From an uncultured Pseudomonas sp. (lineage in GTDB: Bacteria > Pseudomonadota > Gammaproteobacteria > Pseudomonadales > Pseudomonadaceae): a stretch of DNA of 5,673 nt. The position numbers and the translations under genes are program-made. The notes below the pieces were generated by a model. That model saw only the letters and a list, made by a program, of their open reading frames with translations. It had not been told where the DNA came from and ran no database searches. Numbering within the stretch: the first letter of the stretch is position 1; every line of letters begins with the position of its first letter. The DNA is taken from NCBI RefSeq assembly GCF_946885885.1, contig NZ_CAMPHN010000252.1, positions 1-5,673 of the forward strand. The letters are read 5' to 3'. This document shows positions 1 through 5,673 of the stretch, piece after piece.

Positions 1-971
1 AAGCTCAGGCTGAAGGGTTGGACGGCTTTGCCCGCCGAGAGTTCTTTGACCATATGCGCCAATTGCAATACGTCGCGGCGCAGCTGCCGGTGCAGATTGT
101 TATGGATCAGGTACATGCCCAGGAGAGCGCTGCTCAGCACGATCAGCGCGGCCAGCCCGAGCAGAATCGGCGAGAGGGCGGTTGCGTCGAGCGCCGGCCC
201 CGGCGTGAAGCTCAGTTGCCAGTTGGGGTTGCCGCTATCGAAGCGTTGCGCTTCGCCTTCGCCCTGGCCGCTTTGCAGCAGCAGTTGCGGAGCGGCGTTG
301 CCGAACTGCTGATGCAGCCGCAGTTGGCCGATACCCGTCGGCAGTGACGGCAAGCTGGCGAGCAAGCGATCGAGGTCGAACGCCAGCAGCAGCGTGCCTT
401 GCGCCGGTTGGTCTTCGGCCTGGCGCAGCGCGGCGGCGCTGTAGACCAGCCAGCGCTCGCCGATCTTGTAGGCTTCCACGGCCGGCGTTTGTCCGGCTTC
501 GACGCGGCGCAGCATATCCAGTGCGGCGAAATTCATCGGCGCGCTACGGCTCATGTCCTGGGCGGCCAGGCCGCGGGCGTTGATATGGGCGTCTACCACG
601 CCATCCAGATACAGCAGGCTGCGTTCGGCGGCGCGTACCTGGTCGATATCCTGGCTTTGCAGGGCTTCGAGCAATTGCGGGTTGCGCGCGATGCTGCGGG
701 TTTCGGCGGTCAATTGCTGCAAAGCCTGCTGCAACGCGGCGGCCTGGCCGCTGCCCCAGGCCTGCACGAGTTGTTGTTGCTGGCGCTGGGCGCTGTTGCT
801 CAGGCCGAACCAGAGCAAGCCGCCGGCCAACAGGACGCCGACGATTGCCGCGAGCAGGCCGGGCAGCAAAGCATTGGCCGCTTGCTGTTTCGCGCTCGGG
901 GCTTTGTCGGCGGAGGTATTGCCAGGTTGCTTGACTGCTGCGTCCTTGGTCGCGCGCTTGAAGAGTTTCAT
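1..971 (-). CDS. algC: N-terminal membrane-anchored part of presumed long-form AlgC (phosphomannomutase/phosphoglucomutase), 3' end cut by window
   Basis: An open frame of 323 codons runs from ATG at 971 off the left edge with no stop. The start is supported by AGGAG seven bases upstream (979-983) and an in-frame TAA at 996-998. Residues 1-30 are basic and polar. A hydrophobic helix lies at about 35-57, a hydrophilic region of about 208 residues follows (probably periplasmic, with helical Gln/Leu-rich stretches near 61-90), a second helix lies at about 266-289, and then comes a basic linker with NNLHRQLRR at 291-299. No mutase active site is visible because the frame leaves the window. The AlgC assignment is inference from gene order (coaBC-dut-algC in pseudomonads, where long AlgC versions carry such an extension). 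AlgC interconverts mannose or glucose 6- and 1-phosphates for alginate, LPS and rhamnolipid. The TM-sensor-TM layout could also suit a signalling protein, so the name is less certain than the gene. Confidence 0.75.
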   Translation of the reverse strand, partial: MKLFKRATKDAAVKQPGNTSADKAPSAKQQAANALLPGLLAAIVGVLLAGGLLWFGLSNSAQRQQQQLVQAWGSGQAAALQQALQQLTAETRSIARNPQLLEALQSQDIDQVRAAERSLLYLDGVVDAHINARGLAAQDMSRSAPMNFAALDMLRRVEAGQTPAVEAYKIGERWLVYSAAALRQAEDQPAQGTLLLAFDLDRLLASLPSLPTGIGQLRLHQQFGNAAPQLLLQSGQGEGEAQRFDSGNPNWQLSFTPGPALDATALSPILLGLAALIVLSSALLGMYLIHNNLHRQLRRDVLQLAHMVKELSAGKAVQPFSLS

Positions 972-978
972 CCGGCGT

Positions 979-983
979 CTCCT
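979..983 (-). promoter_or_regulatory. Ribosome binding site of the presumed algC
   Basis: AGGAG on the minus strand, seven bases before the ATG at 971. It fixes the start of the long form: translation begins ahead of the two membrane helices. It lies in the 41-base gap after dut. Confidence 0.75.
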
Positions 984-1012
984 GGGCAATCCGTTTTAGA
1001 AGGGTAAGGCAC

Positions 1013-1468
1013 TCAGTGGCTGCCGGAATGGCCGAAACCACCGCCGCCGCGCTGGCTCTGGTCGAATTCGTCGACCAGCTCGAAATGCGCCTGCACCACC
1101 GGCACCAGCACCAACTGCGCGATGCGTTCGCCAATGGCCATGCTGAAAGCGCTCTGGCCGCGGTTCCAGCAGGACACCATCAACTCGCCCTGGTAGTCCG
1201 AATCGATCAGGCCGACCAGGTTGCCGAGCACGATGCCGTGCTTATGGCCGAGCCCGGAGCGCGGCAGGATCAGCGCGGCCAGGCCGGGGTCGCCGATATG
1301 GATCGACAGGCCGGTGGGGATCAGTACGGTCTGGCCCGGCTCCAGCAGCAGATCTTCCTGGAGCATGGCGCGCAGGTCGAGGCCGGCGGAGCCGGGCGTG
1401 GCGTACTGCGGCAGGGGGAATTCGCTGCCCAGGCGGGGGTCGAGGATTTTGGCTTGTAACGCGTGCAT
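1013..1468 (-). CDS. dut: Deoxyuridine 5'-triphosphate nucleotidohydrolase (dUTPase)
   Basis: Hydrolyses dUTP to dUMP and diphosphate in the cytoplasm. This keeps uracil out of DNA and supplies dUMP for thymidylate synthesis. The 151-residue length is normal for the homotrimeric bacterial enzyme, and all five family motifs are present in order: GSAGLDLRA (26-34), PRSGL (69-73), [11 protein letters not shown] (86-96) with the catalytic-type Asp89, [12 protein letters not shown] (113-124), and the Gly-rich C-terminal [10 protein letters not shown] (140-149) that closes over the substrate. The gene starts 30 bases after the coaBC stop and ends 41 bases before the next gene, which suggests an operon. 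No good Shine-Dalgarno precedes the ATG, and no alternative start codon lies in frame back to the coaBC TGA, which is in the same frame. Coupling to coaBC translation is possible but inferred. The motifs look intact and functional. Confidence 0.97.
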   Translation of the reverse strand: MHALQAKILDPRLGSEFPLPQYATPGSAGLDLRAMLQEDLLLEPGQTVLIPTGLSIHIGDPGLAALILPRSGLGHKHGIVLGNLVGLIDSDYQGELMVSCWNRGQSAFSMAIGERIAQLVLVPVVQAHFELVDEFDQSQRGGGGFGHSGSH

Positions 1469-1498
1469 GTCAGGCTCTGCGGTCGGTGAATGGAGGCA

Positions 1499-2707
1499 TC
1501 AGGCGTGCGGCAAGCGCTCGGCGATCAACGCCACCAACCGGCGGGCGATCTTACCTTTGCTGGTCTGCTCGAAACTGCTCTGTTGCAACTCGCGGTCGAT
1601 GATGGTGATGGCGTTTTCCTCGCTATTGAAGCCGATGCTGGGGTTGGCCACGTCATTGGCGACGATCAGGTCGAGGTTCTTGTCCTTGAGTTTGCGCGAC
1701 GCGTATTCCAGGAGGTTTTCGGTTTCGGCGGCGAAGCCGACGCTGAACGGGCGGTCGGTGCGTCCGGCCAAGGTGGCGAGAATATCCGGGTTGCGCACCA
1801 TTTGCAGGAGCAAACCATCGCCGCTGCTCGGGTCTTTCTTCAATTTGTGCTGGGCGACCACTTCCGGGCGGTAATCGGCGACCGCGGCGGCGGCGATCAG
1901 CAGGTCGCAGGGCATTGCGGCTTCGCAGGCGGCGAGCATGTCGCGGGCGCTGATCACATCGATGCGGGTGACCCGGTCCGGGGTGGGCAAATGCACCGGA
2001 CCACTGATCAAGGTCACCTTGGCGCCGGCTTCGGCAGCGGCTTCGGCCAGGGCGAAGCCCATTTTCCCGGAGCTGTGGTTGGTGATGTAGCGCACCGGGT
2101 CGATGTTTTCCTGGGTCGGCCCGGCGGTGATCAGCACGTGCTTGCCGGTCAACGCCTGGTTCTGGAAGCAGTCGGCGGCGCATTGCGCCAGTTGTTCGGC
2201 TTCGAGCATTCGCCCCGGGCCCACGTCGCCGCAGGCCTGGCTGCCGGCAGCCGGGCCGAACAGGCGCAGGCCGCGTTCGCTCAGCAGTGCGGCATTGGCC
2301 TGGGTCGCCGGGTCGCGCCACATCGCTTGGTTCATTGCCGGCGCCAATGCCACCGGGGCATCGGTGGCCAGCACCAGGGTGGTCAGCAGATCGTCGGCGG
2401 TGCCTTGGGCCAGGCGTGCCATCAGGTCGGCGGTGGCCGGTGCGATCAGCACCAGGTCGGCCCAGCGCGCCAGTTCGATATGGCCCATGGCGGCTTCGGC
2501 GCCGGGGTCGAGCAGGTCCAGGTGCACCGGGTTGCCGGACAATGCCTGCAAGGTCAGAGGCGTGATGAACTCGCGACCGCCTTTGGTCATCACCACATGT
2601 ACCTCCGCGTCCTGATCGCGTAGGCGGCGGATCAGCTCGGCACTTTTATACGCAGCAATCCCGCCGCCCACGCCAAGAACGATGCGCTTTCGATAGAGCC
2701 GCTGCAT
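1499..2707 (-). CDS. coaBC: Bifunctional phosphopantothenoylcysteine decarboxylase / phosphopantothenate-cysteine ligase
   Basis: Performs two successive steps of coenzyme A synthesis in the cytoplasm: joining 4'-phosphopantothenate to cysteine using CTP (CoaB), then FMN-dependent decarboxylation to 4'-phosphopantetheine (CoaC). The protein has 402 residues, usual for the fused enzyme. The N-terminal CoaC flavoprotein domain (about 1-185) shows GVGGGIAAYK (12-21), the catalytic-type His76 in MGHIELA, PAMN (123-126) and Cys159 in the ACGDVGPGRM substrate flap. The CoaB domain (about 188-400) shows ITAGPTQE (193-200), ITNHSSGKMG (208-217) with the Asn210 expected for the acyl-adenylate-type step, AAAVADYRP (273-281), a KLKK lysine cluster (288-291) and GFAAET (324-329). 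I chose ATG 2707 rather than an in-frame ATG at 2770: homology begins at MQRLYRKRIVLG, and a weak AGG lies just upstream. First gene of the probable coaBC-dut-algC operon; divergent from radC. Also known as dfp. Confidence 0.97.
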   Translation of the reverse strand: MQRLYRKRIVLGVGGGIAAYKSAELIRRLRDQDAEVHVVMTKGGREFITPLTLQALSGNPVHLDLLDPGAEAAMGHIELARWADLVLIAPATADLMARLAQGTADDLLTTLVLATDAPVALAPAMNQAMWRDPATQANAALLSERGLRLFGPAAGSQACGDVGPGRMLEAEQLAQCAADCFQNQALTGKHVLITAGPTQENIDPVRYITNHSSGKMGFALAEAAAEAGAKVTLISGPVHLPTPDRVTRIDVISARDMLAACEAAMPCDLLIAAAAVADYRPEVVAQHKLKKDPSSGDGLLLQMVRNPDILATLAGRTDRPFSVGFAAETENLLEYASRKLKDKNLDLIVANDVANPSIGFNSEENAITIIDRELQQSSFEQTSKGKIARRLVALIAERLPHA

Positions 2708-2763
2708 AGACCTGCCTATTTTGTCTAAGATGGATGTACGCCGCGGCCTAACAGGTCGGTCGC

Positions 2764-2803
2764 AGCGCAAAAAGTTGCGCTACGATAGCACAGCGCAAGC
2801 GCT
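2764..2803. repeat. Alternating AGCGCAA inverted repeats in the coaBC/radC divergent region
   Basis: The 7-mer AGCGCAA occurs three times in alternating orientation: AGCGCAA at 2764-2770, its complement TTGCGCT at 2775-2781, and AGCGCAA again at 2792-2798. This makes two overlapping perfect inverted repeats, with spacers of 4 and 10 bases. The last copy also begins a shorter repeat, AGCGC-AA-GCGCT, at 2792-2803. The 10-base spacer contains the candidate -10 of coaBC. The layout resembles a binding site for a dimeric regulator. No regulator is identified and the function is inferred. Confidence 0.7.
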
Positions 2804-2810
2804 CGGGCAG
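2782..2810 (-). promoter_or_regulatory. Candidate sigma-70 promoter of the coaBC operon (extended -10)
   Basis: On the minus strand, TATCGT (2782-2787, four of six consensus bases) is preceded by TGC, giving an extended -10. CTGCCC (2805-2810, three of six) lies 17 bases upstream as a weak -35. Transcription would start near 2775, about 68 bases before the coaBC ATG. The spacing is ideal but the hexamers are weak, so this is a prediction only. It falls inside the AGCGCAA repeat element. Confidence 0.35.
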
Positions 2811-2900
2811 CGCGGCAAGGAACCAGCCAGGCCAGGGCTTGCAGGCATTAGCCAGGCGTGGTCGACAAGGATTTGCCGGCCCCAAGGCTATCTATACACA

Positions 2901-2906
2901 AGGAGG
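2901..2906 (+). promoter_or_regulatory. Strong ribosome binding site of radC
   Basis: AGGAGG lies four bases before the ATG at 2911, within AAGGAGGTG, a near-perfect anti-16S match. It decides the start against an in-frame ATG at 2839, which has no comparable site and would add 24 residues unlike the family. Confidence 0.85.
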
Positions 2907-2910
2907 TGGT

Positions 2911-3585
2911 ATGAGTATTCGCGATTGGCCCGCGGCGGAGCGTCCGCGGGAGAAACTGCTGGTCCAGGGCGCGGTCAGCCTGACCGACGCCGAGTTGCTG
3001 GCGATTTTTCTGCGAACCGGCGTGGCCGGGCAAAGTGCGGTGGATCTGGCGCGGCACCTGCTCGGCGATTTCGGTAGTCTGCGCGCGCTGCTGCAGGCGG
3101 ACCTGACGTCCTTCAGCCAGCGCCTCGGCCTGGGCCCGGCGAAGTTCGCCCAACTGCAGGCCGTGCTGGAAATGGCGCGCCGCCATCTGGCCGAGCAACT
3201 GCGCCGCGATTCGGCGCTGGAAAGCCCGCAGGCGGTGCGCGATTACCTCAAGGCGCTGCTGCGCCACGAGCCCCATGAAGTGTTCGGATGCCTGTTTCTC
3301 GATGCCAAGCACCGGGTATTGGCGTTCGAAGCACTGTTCCACGGCTCCATCGACAGCGCTAGCGTCTATCCGCGTCAAGTGGTCAAGCGTGCCCTGGCGC
3401 ATAACGCCGCGGCGCTGATCCTGACCCATAACCATCCCTCGGGCGTGGCCGAGCCGAGTCAGGCGGATCGGGTACTGACCCGGCGCCTGAAAGAAGCTTT
3501 GGAGCTGGTCGACGTGCGGGTGCTCGACCACTTTATCGTCGGCGACGGCGAGCCGCTGTCGATGGCCGAGTACGGCTGGTTGTAA
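2911..3585 (+). CDS. radC: RadC family protein (JAMM/MPN+ domain)
   Basis: 224 residues, the usual length for RadC (UPF0758). The N-terminal part (about 1-100) is the helix-hairpin-helix-like region, beginning [15 protein letters not shown], with [12 protein letters not shown] at 26-37. The C-terminal part (about 104-224) is the MPN+ metalloprotease-like fold. Its zinc-binding signature is complete: HNHPSG (173-178; His173 and His175) and PSQAD (182-186; Asp186), with Glu140 a likely catalytic acid. The ending DHFIVGDG...YGWL is also typical. The name comes from an E. coli radiation-sensitive mutation later assigned to recG, so a DNA-repair role is not established and the biochemical function is unknown. 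The start follows the AGGAGG site. The gene is divergent from coaBC across 203 bases and convergent with the polyamine-binding protein gene, leaving only 7 bases between stops. Confidence 0.95.
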   Translation: MSIRDWPAAERPREKLLVQGAVSLTDAELLAIFLRTGVAGQSAVDLARHLLGDFGSLRALLQADLTSFSQRLGLGPAKFAQLQAVLEMARRHLAEQLRRDSALESPQAVRDYLKALLRHEPHEVFGCLFLDAKHRVLAFEALFHGSIDSASVYPRQVVKRALAHNAAALILTHNHPSGVAEPSQADRVLTRRLKEALELVDVRVLDHFIVGDGEPLSMAEYGWL

Positions 3586-3592
3586 GCAGCCC

Positions 3593-4666
3593 TCAACCGC
3601 CGTTCCGAAACCCCGCCCACAGCTTATCGCGTACGACACCGTGTTTTTCCGGCAGCGCTTCGAGGGCGTGCAGGCGCCGCTTGGTTTCCATATCGGGATA
3701 GAGACCGGGCTGGTTGCGCAGCGCTGCGTCGAGAAACTCATGGGAGTCGGCGTTGCCGTTGGGGTAGAGGGTTTCCGCGGTAATCAGCGCGGCGACTTCG
3801 GGCTGCATCAAGTAATCGATAAAACGGTGTGCCAGATCGGCACGGCGTGCGCTGCTGGGAATCACCAGGTTGTCGATAAACAGCACCGAGCCTTCGTCGG
3901 GCACCAGAAAGCGTACCGGCTGACCGGCGTCCGCGGCCGCCAGGGCGTCGCCGACCCAGGCCATGGCCACGCACAGGCGGCCGTTGGTCAGGTCTTCGAT
4001 ATAGCGCTCGCTGTCGACATAGCGCAGGTTCGGCTTTAACCCGTCGAGCACGTTGCCGGCGCGCTCGATTCGACTCGGCGCGCTACGCACCAGGCTGCGG
4101 CCCTGGTAGTTGAGCAACAGCGACAGGGTTTCGTCCGGCGCGTCGAGCACGCTGATGCCGCAACTGGCCAGGCGCGCGCTCTGTTCGGCATCGAACAGCA
4201 GGCTCCAACTGTCCGGCAGGGGGCCGCCGAACGCCGCCTCGGCCAGCGGCGTATTGATCGCCAGACCGACCGCGCCCCATAGGTAGGGCACCGCATAACG
4301 GTTACCGGGATCGACCGCGGCCAGTTTACTCAGCAGTTGGATGTCCAAGTGGGTGCGGTTGCCCAGCAGGCTGAGGTCCAGTGGCTGCAACTGGCCGTTT
4401 TTGATCAGGCGCGGCAAGTCGTTGTGCGAGGGCACGGCGATATCGAAGGATTCGCCGCTGGTCAGGGCGGTGTTCAGCTCCTCGGCGGTGCTGAAGGTGC
4501 GGTACTCGATATGGATGCCGGTTTCGGTCTCGAAGTCCTTGAGCACCTGTGGGGCGATATAGTCGTTCCAGTTCAGCACGCGGATGAAATTGTCGCTGCC
4601 CTCGGGCCCCTCGGCGGCTGCCAGGGTGGGGGCCAGTAAGAACAGCAAAGCGAAAAGACGAAGCAT
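3593..4666 (-). CDS. Periplasmic polyamine-binding protein of an ABC transporter (PotF/SpuD-type)
   Basis: A 357-residue secreted solute-binding protein that should capture putrescine or a related polyamine for an inner-membrane ABC importer. A signal peptide spans about 1-18, with likely cleavage after AAA and no lipobox. The family signature follows: NWNDYIAP (32-39), GESFDIAVPS (71-80), PYLWG (127-131), SCGISVLDAPDE (168-179), NLRYVDSERYIEDLTNG (213-229), AWVGD (236-240). Positions that contact ligand in E. coli PotF appear kept: Trp33, Asp35, Tyr36, Ser80, Glu179, Trp237, Asp240, Phe263, Asp265 and perhaps Tyr301, while Asn34 replaces the PotF Ser. The mapping is by eye. GGGAG lies seven bases before the ATG. 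The gene follows the glutamine-synthetase homologue on the same strand but is separated from it by a terminator, so it probably has its own promoter. No permease or ATPase is in view. The exact ligand is uncertain. Confidence 0.9.
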   Translation of the reverse strand: MLRLFALLFLLAPTLAAAEGPEGSDNFIRVLNWNDYIAPQVLKDFETETGIHIEYRTFSTAEELNTALTSGESFDIAVPSHNDLPRLIKNGQLQPLDLSLLGNRTHLDIQLLSKLAAVDPGNRYAVPYLWGAVGLAINTPLAEAAFGGPLPDSWSLLFDAEQSARLASCGISVLDAPDETLSLLLNYQGRSLVRSAPSRIERAGNVLDGLKPNLRYVDSERYIEDLTNGRLCVAMAWVGDALAAADAGQPVRFLVPDEGSVLFIDNLVIPSSARRADLAHRFIDYLMQPEVAALITAETLYPNGNADSHEFLDAALRNQPGLYPDMETKRRLHALEALPEKHGVVRDKLWAGFRNGG

Positions 4667-4810
4667 GGTGAATCTCCCGATAGGCCCATGGGGTCCATGC
4701 CCTGCGGCTGAGGACCGTTACCCAGGTCTGCTGAATGCCGCGCAGCCGAATCCCCGCCACGGCGCAGAGCGCGCGGCCAGAGGTGGGGCTGGTTCGGCAG
4801 ATCCGACTGA
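4667..4810 (-). other. Leader region of the polyamine-binding protein gene
   Basis: 144 bases between the terminator of the upstream gene and the ATG at 4666. It holds the Shine-Dalgarno GGGAG (4674-4678). I find no convincing sigma-70 promoter. A weak sigma-54-like match, TGGC-N8-GGC, lies at 4745-4759 on the minus strand with the correct GG-N10-GC spacing; it is described under findings. Short open frames here have no family features. Confidence 0.5.
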
Positions 4811-4839
4811 ATAAAACAACGCCGGCTCTGGGCCGGCGT
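4811..4839 (-). terminator. Rho-independent terminator of the glutamine-synthetase family gene
   Basis: Reading the minus strand, a perfect 8-base-pair GC-rich stem, ACGCCGGC / GCCGGCGT (4839-4832 with 4826-4819), closes a 5-base loop. It is followed by TGTTTTAT (4818-4811). The hairpin begins 10 bases after the stop codon at 4850, so it should end that transcript before the polyamine-binding protein gene. Confidence 0.88.
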
Positions 4840-4849
4840 CGGGTATTGC

Positions 4850-5673
4850 TTAAACGGTGTGCAAGTACCAGTTGTATTCGAGGTCGGAGATCGAGTTCTC
4901 GAATTCGGCCAACTCGCTTTCCTTGCAGGCGACGAAGATATCGATGTACTTCGGATCGATATAACGGGCCAGGATTTCGCTGTCGTCCAACTCGCGCAAG
5001 GCATCGCGCAGGTTGTTCGGCAAGCTCTGCTCGTTCTGCTCGTAAGAGTTGCCTTCCACCGGAGCGCTCGGCTCGATCTTGTTCACCAGGCCGTGGTGCA
5101 CGCCGGCCAATACCGCAGCCAGCAGCAGGTAGGGGTTGGCATCGGCGCCAGCGACGCGGTGTTCGATGCGCACCGCATCGGCGCTGTCGTTCGGTACGCG
5201 CAACGCCACGGTGCGGTTGTCGATGCCCCAGCATGGCGAATTCGGCACGTAGTACTGGGCGCCGAAGCGGCGGTAGGAGTTGACGTTCGGGCAGAGGAAG
5301 GCCATCGAAGCCGGCATGGTTTCCAGTACGCCGCCGATGGCGTGACGCAGGGTCTCGTTCTGCGCCGGGTCGTCGCAGGCGAAGACGTTCTTGCCGTCCT
5401 TGTCGAGAATCGAGATGTGCACGTGCAAGCCGTTACCCGCTTGATTCGGGTACGGCTTGGCCATGAACGTTGTGTCCATCTCGTGGTCGTAGGCGATGTT
5501 CTTCACCAGGCGCTTGAGCAACAGCGCGTAGTCGCAGGCTTTGATCGGGTCGGCGACGTGGTGCAGGTTGACCTCAAATTGCGCCGGCGCGCTTTCCTTG
5601 ACGATGGCATCGGCGGGGATGCCCTGCTCCTTGGCGCCTTCGAGGATGTCCTGCAGGCATTCGGCGTATTCGT
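4850..5673 (-). CDS. Glutamine synthetase family protein, probable gamma-glutamylpolyamine synthetase (SpuB/PauA/PuuA-like), 5' part cut by window
   Basis: The C-terminal 273 residues are visible; the frame continues past the right edge, so the start is outside. Family members have about 450 residues. Such enzymes use ATP to link glutamate to an amine; the PuuA/PauA group makes gamma-glutamylputrescine and similar compounds, the first step of polyamine degradation. Counting from the first complete codon, glutamine-synthetase landmarks are ESAPAQFE (26-33, metal-ligand Glu26 and Glu33), KPYPNQAGNGLHVH (72-85, with His83 matching the classical active-site His), WGIDNRTVALRVP (148-160) and RIEHRVAGADANPYL (168-182, Glu170 and Arg172). 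The tail YIDIFVACKESE...YNWYLHTV resembles Pseudomonas SpuB as I remember it. It lacks the NLY adenylylation site of GlnA, which argues against the nitrogen-assimilation enzyme. A terminator follows within 10 bases. Family certain; amine substrate inferred, supported by the neighbouring polyamine-binding protein. Confidence 0.92.
   Translation of the reverse strand, partial: EYAECLQDILEGAKEQGIPADAIVKESAPAQFEVNLHHVADPIKACDYALLLKRLVKNIAYDHEMDTTFMAKPYPNQAGNGLHVHISILDKDGKNVFACDDPAQNETLRHAIGGVLETMPASMAFLCPNVNSYRRFGAQYYVPNSPCWGIDNRTVALRVPNDSADAVRIEHRVAGADANPYLLLAAVLAGVHHGLVNKIEPSAPVEGNSYEQNEQSLPNNLRDALRELDDSEILARYIDPKYIDIFVACKESELAEFENSISDLEYNWYLHTV

Noticed and set aside
1124..1132. GCGTTCGCC in dut, similar to the AlgR-binding core CCGTTCGTC, considered because algC is AlgR-controlled in P. 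aeruginosa.
   Set aside because: It encodes the conserved GERIA motif of dUTPase, so the bases are explained by coding, and two of nine differ from the core.
1490..2623. A 377-codon open frame on the plus strand opposite coaBC, and similar long plus-strand frames opposite dut and the polyamine-binding protein gene.
   Set aside because: They lie entirely opposite genes with complete family motifs, have low-complexity Gly/Gln/His/Arg-rich translations and no ribosome sites. They are typical shadows in GC-rich DNA.
2708..2770. In-frame upstream start giving a coaBC product 21 residues longer.
   Set aside because: The extra residues are Arg-rich and unlike the family. The homologous protein begins at the ATG at 2707, and the longer version would use up most of the candidate leader.
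2862..2898. Possible radC promoter: TCGACA (2862-2867, five of six to a -35) with TATCTA or TATACA near 2889-2898.
   Set aside because: Spacers are 21 bases or more, and the start site would fall inside the ribosome binding site. I see no better-spaced plus-strand pair, so no radC promoter is called.
4784..4803. TGGC...TGC sigma-54-like pairing in the GC-rich leader of the binding-protein gene, on the minus strand near these positions.
   Set aside because: The GG-to-GC spacing is 11 bases instead of 10, which sigma-54 does not tolerate well.
4850..5521. Treating the glutamine-synthetase homologue as a complete 223-residue gene starting at the TTG at 5521.
   Set aside because: The same frame stays open to the window edge and encodes upstream conserved residues (ESAPAQFEVNL), so the TTG is an internal Leu codon of a longer gene.

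Overview
This is a GC-rich, gene-dense stretch of a gammaproteobacterial chromosome, almost certainly from Pseudomonas or a close relative. The main evidence is gene order: radC divergent from coaBC, followed by dut and then the start of what should be algC. This is the arrangement found in pseudomonads. The protein sequences fit as well, including the C-terminal half of a glutamine synthetase of the Pseudomonas polyamine (SpuB/PauA, PuuA-like) group.

Layout. Positions 1-2707 hold three minus-strand genes in the order coaBC, dut and a 5' part of a membrane-anchored protein, with gaps of only 30 and 41 bases, so they look like one operon. The last gene runs off the left edge. It has no catalytic domain in view, but by position it should be the long form of AlgC. 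Positions 2708-2910 are the divergent control region between coaBC (minus) and radC (plus). This region carries three alternating copies of the 7-mer AGCGCAA around a plausible extended -10 for coaBC. radC occupies 2911-3585 and ends 7 bases from the tail of a convergent minus-strand gene (3593-4666) for a secreted PotF-type polyamine-binding protein. Positions 4667-4849 hold a leader region and a clear rho-independent terminator. The terminator ends the glutamine-synthetase family gene (4850-5673), which runs off the right edge.

How the genes work together. coaBC (coenzyme A synthesis), dut (dUTP removal) and algC (sugar-phosphate supply for exopolysaccharide and LPS) are housekeeping genes grouped by position rather than by pathway. 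The right side is a polyamine module: the binding protein should capture putrescine-like amines in the periplasm, and the ligase should gamma-glutamylate such amines as the first step of their breakdown. No permease or ATPase for the transporter is visible.

Most of the window is conserved core genome. I see no mobile element, CRISPR array, tRNA or rRNA, and no convincing new system. The points most worth a second look are the sensor-like N-terminal membrane module of the presumed AlgC, the repeat element over the coaBC promoter, and the binding protein without visible partners beside the glutamine synthetase homologue.
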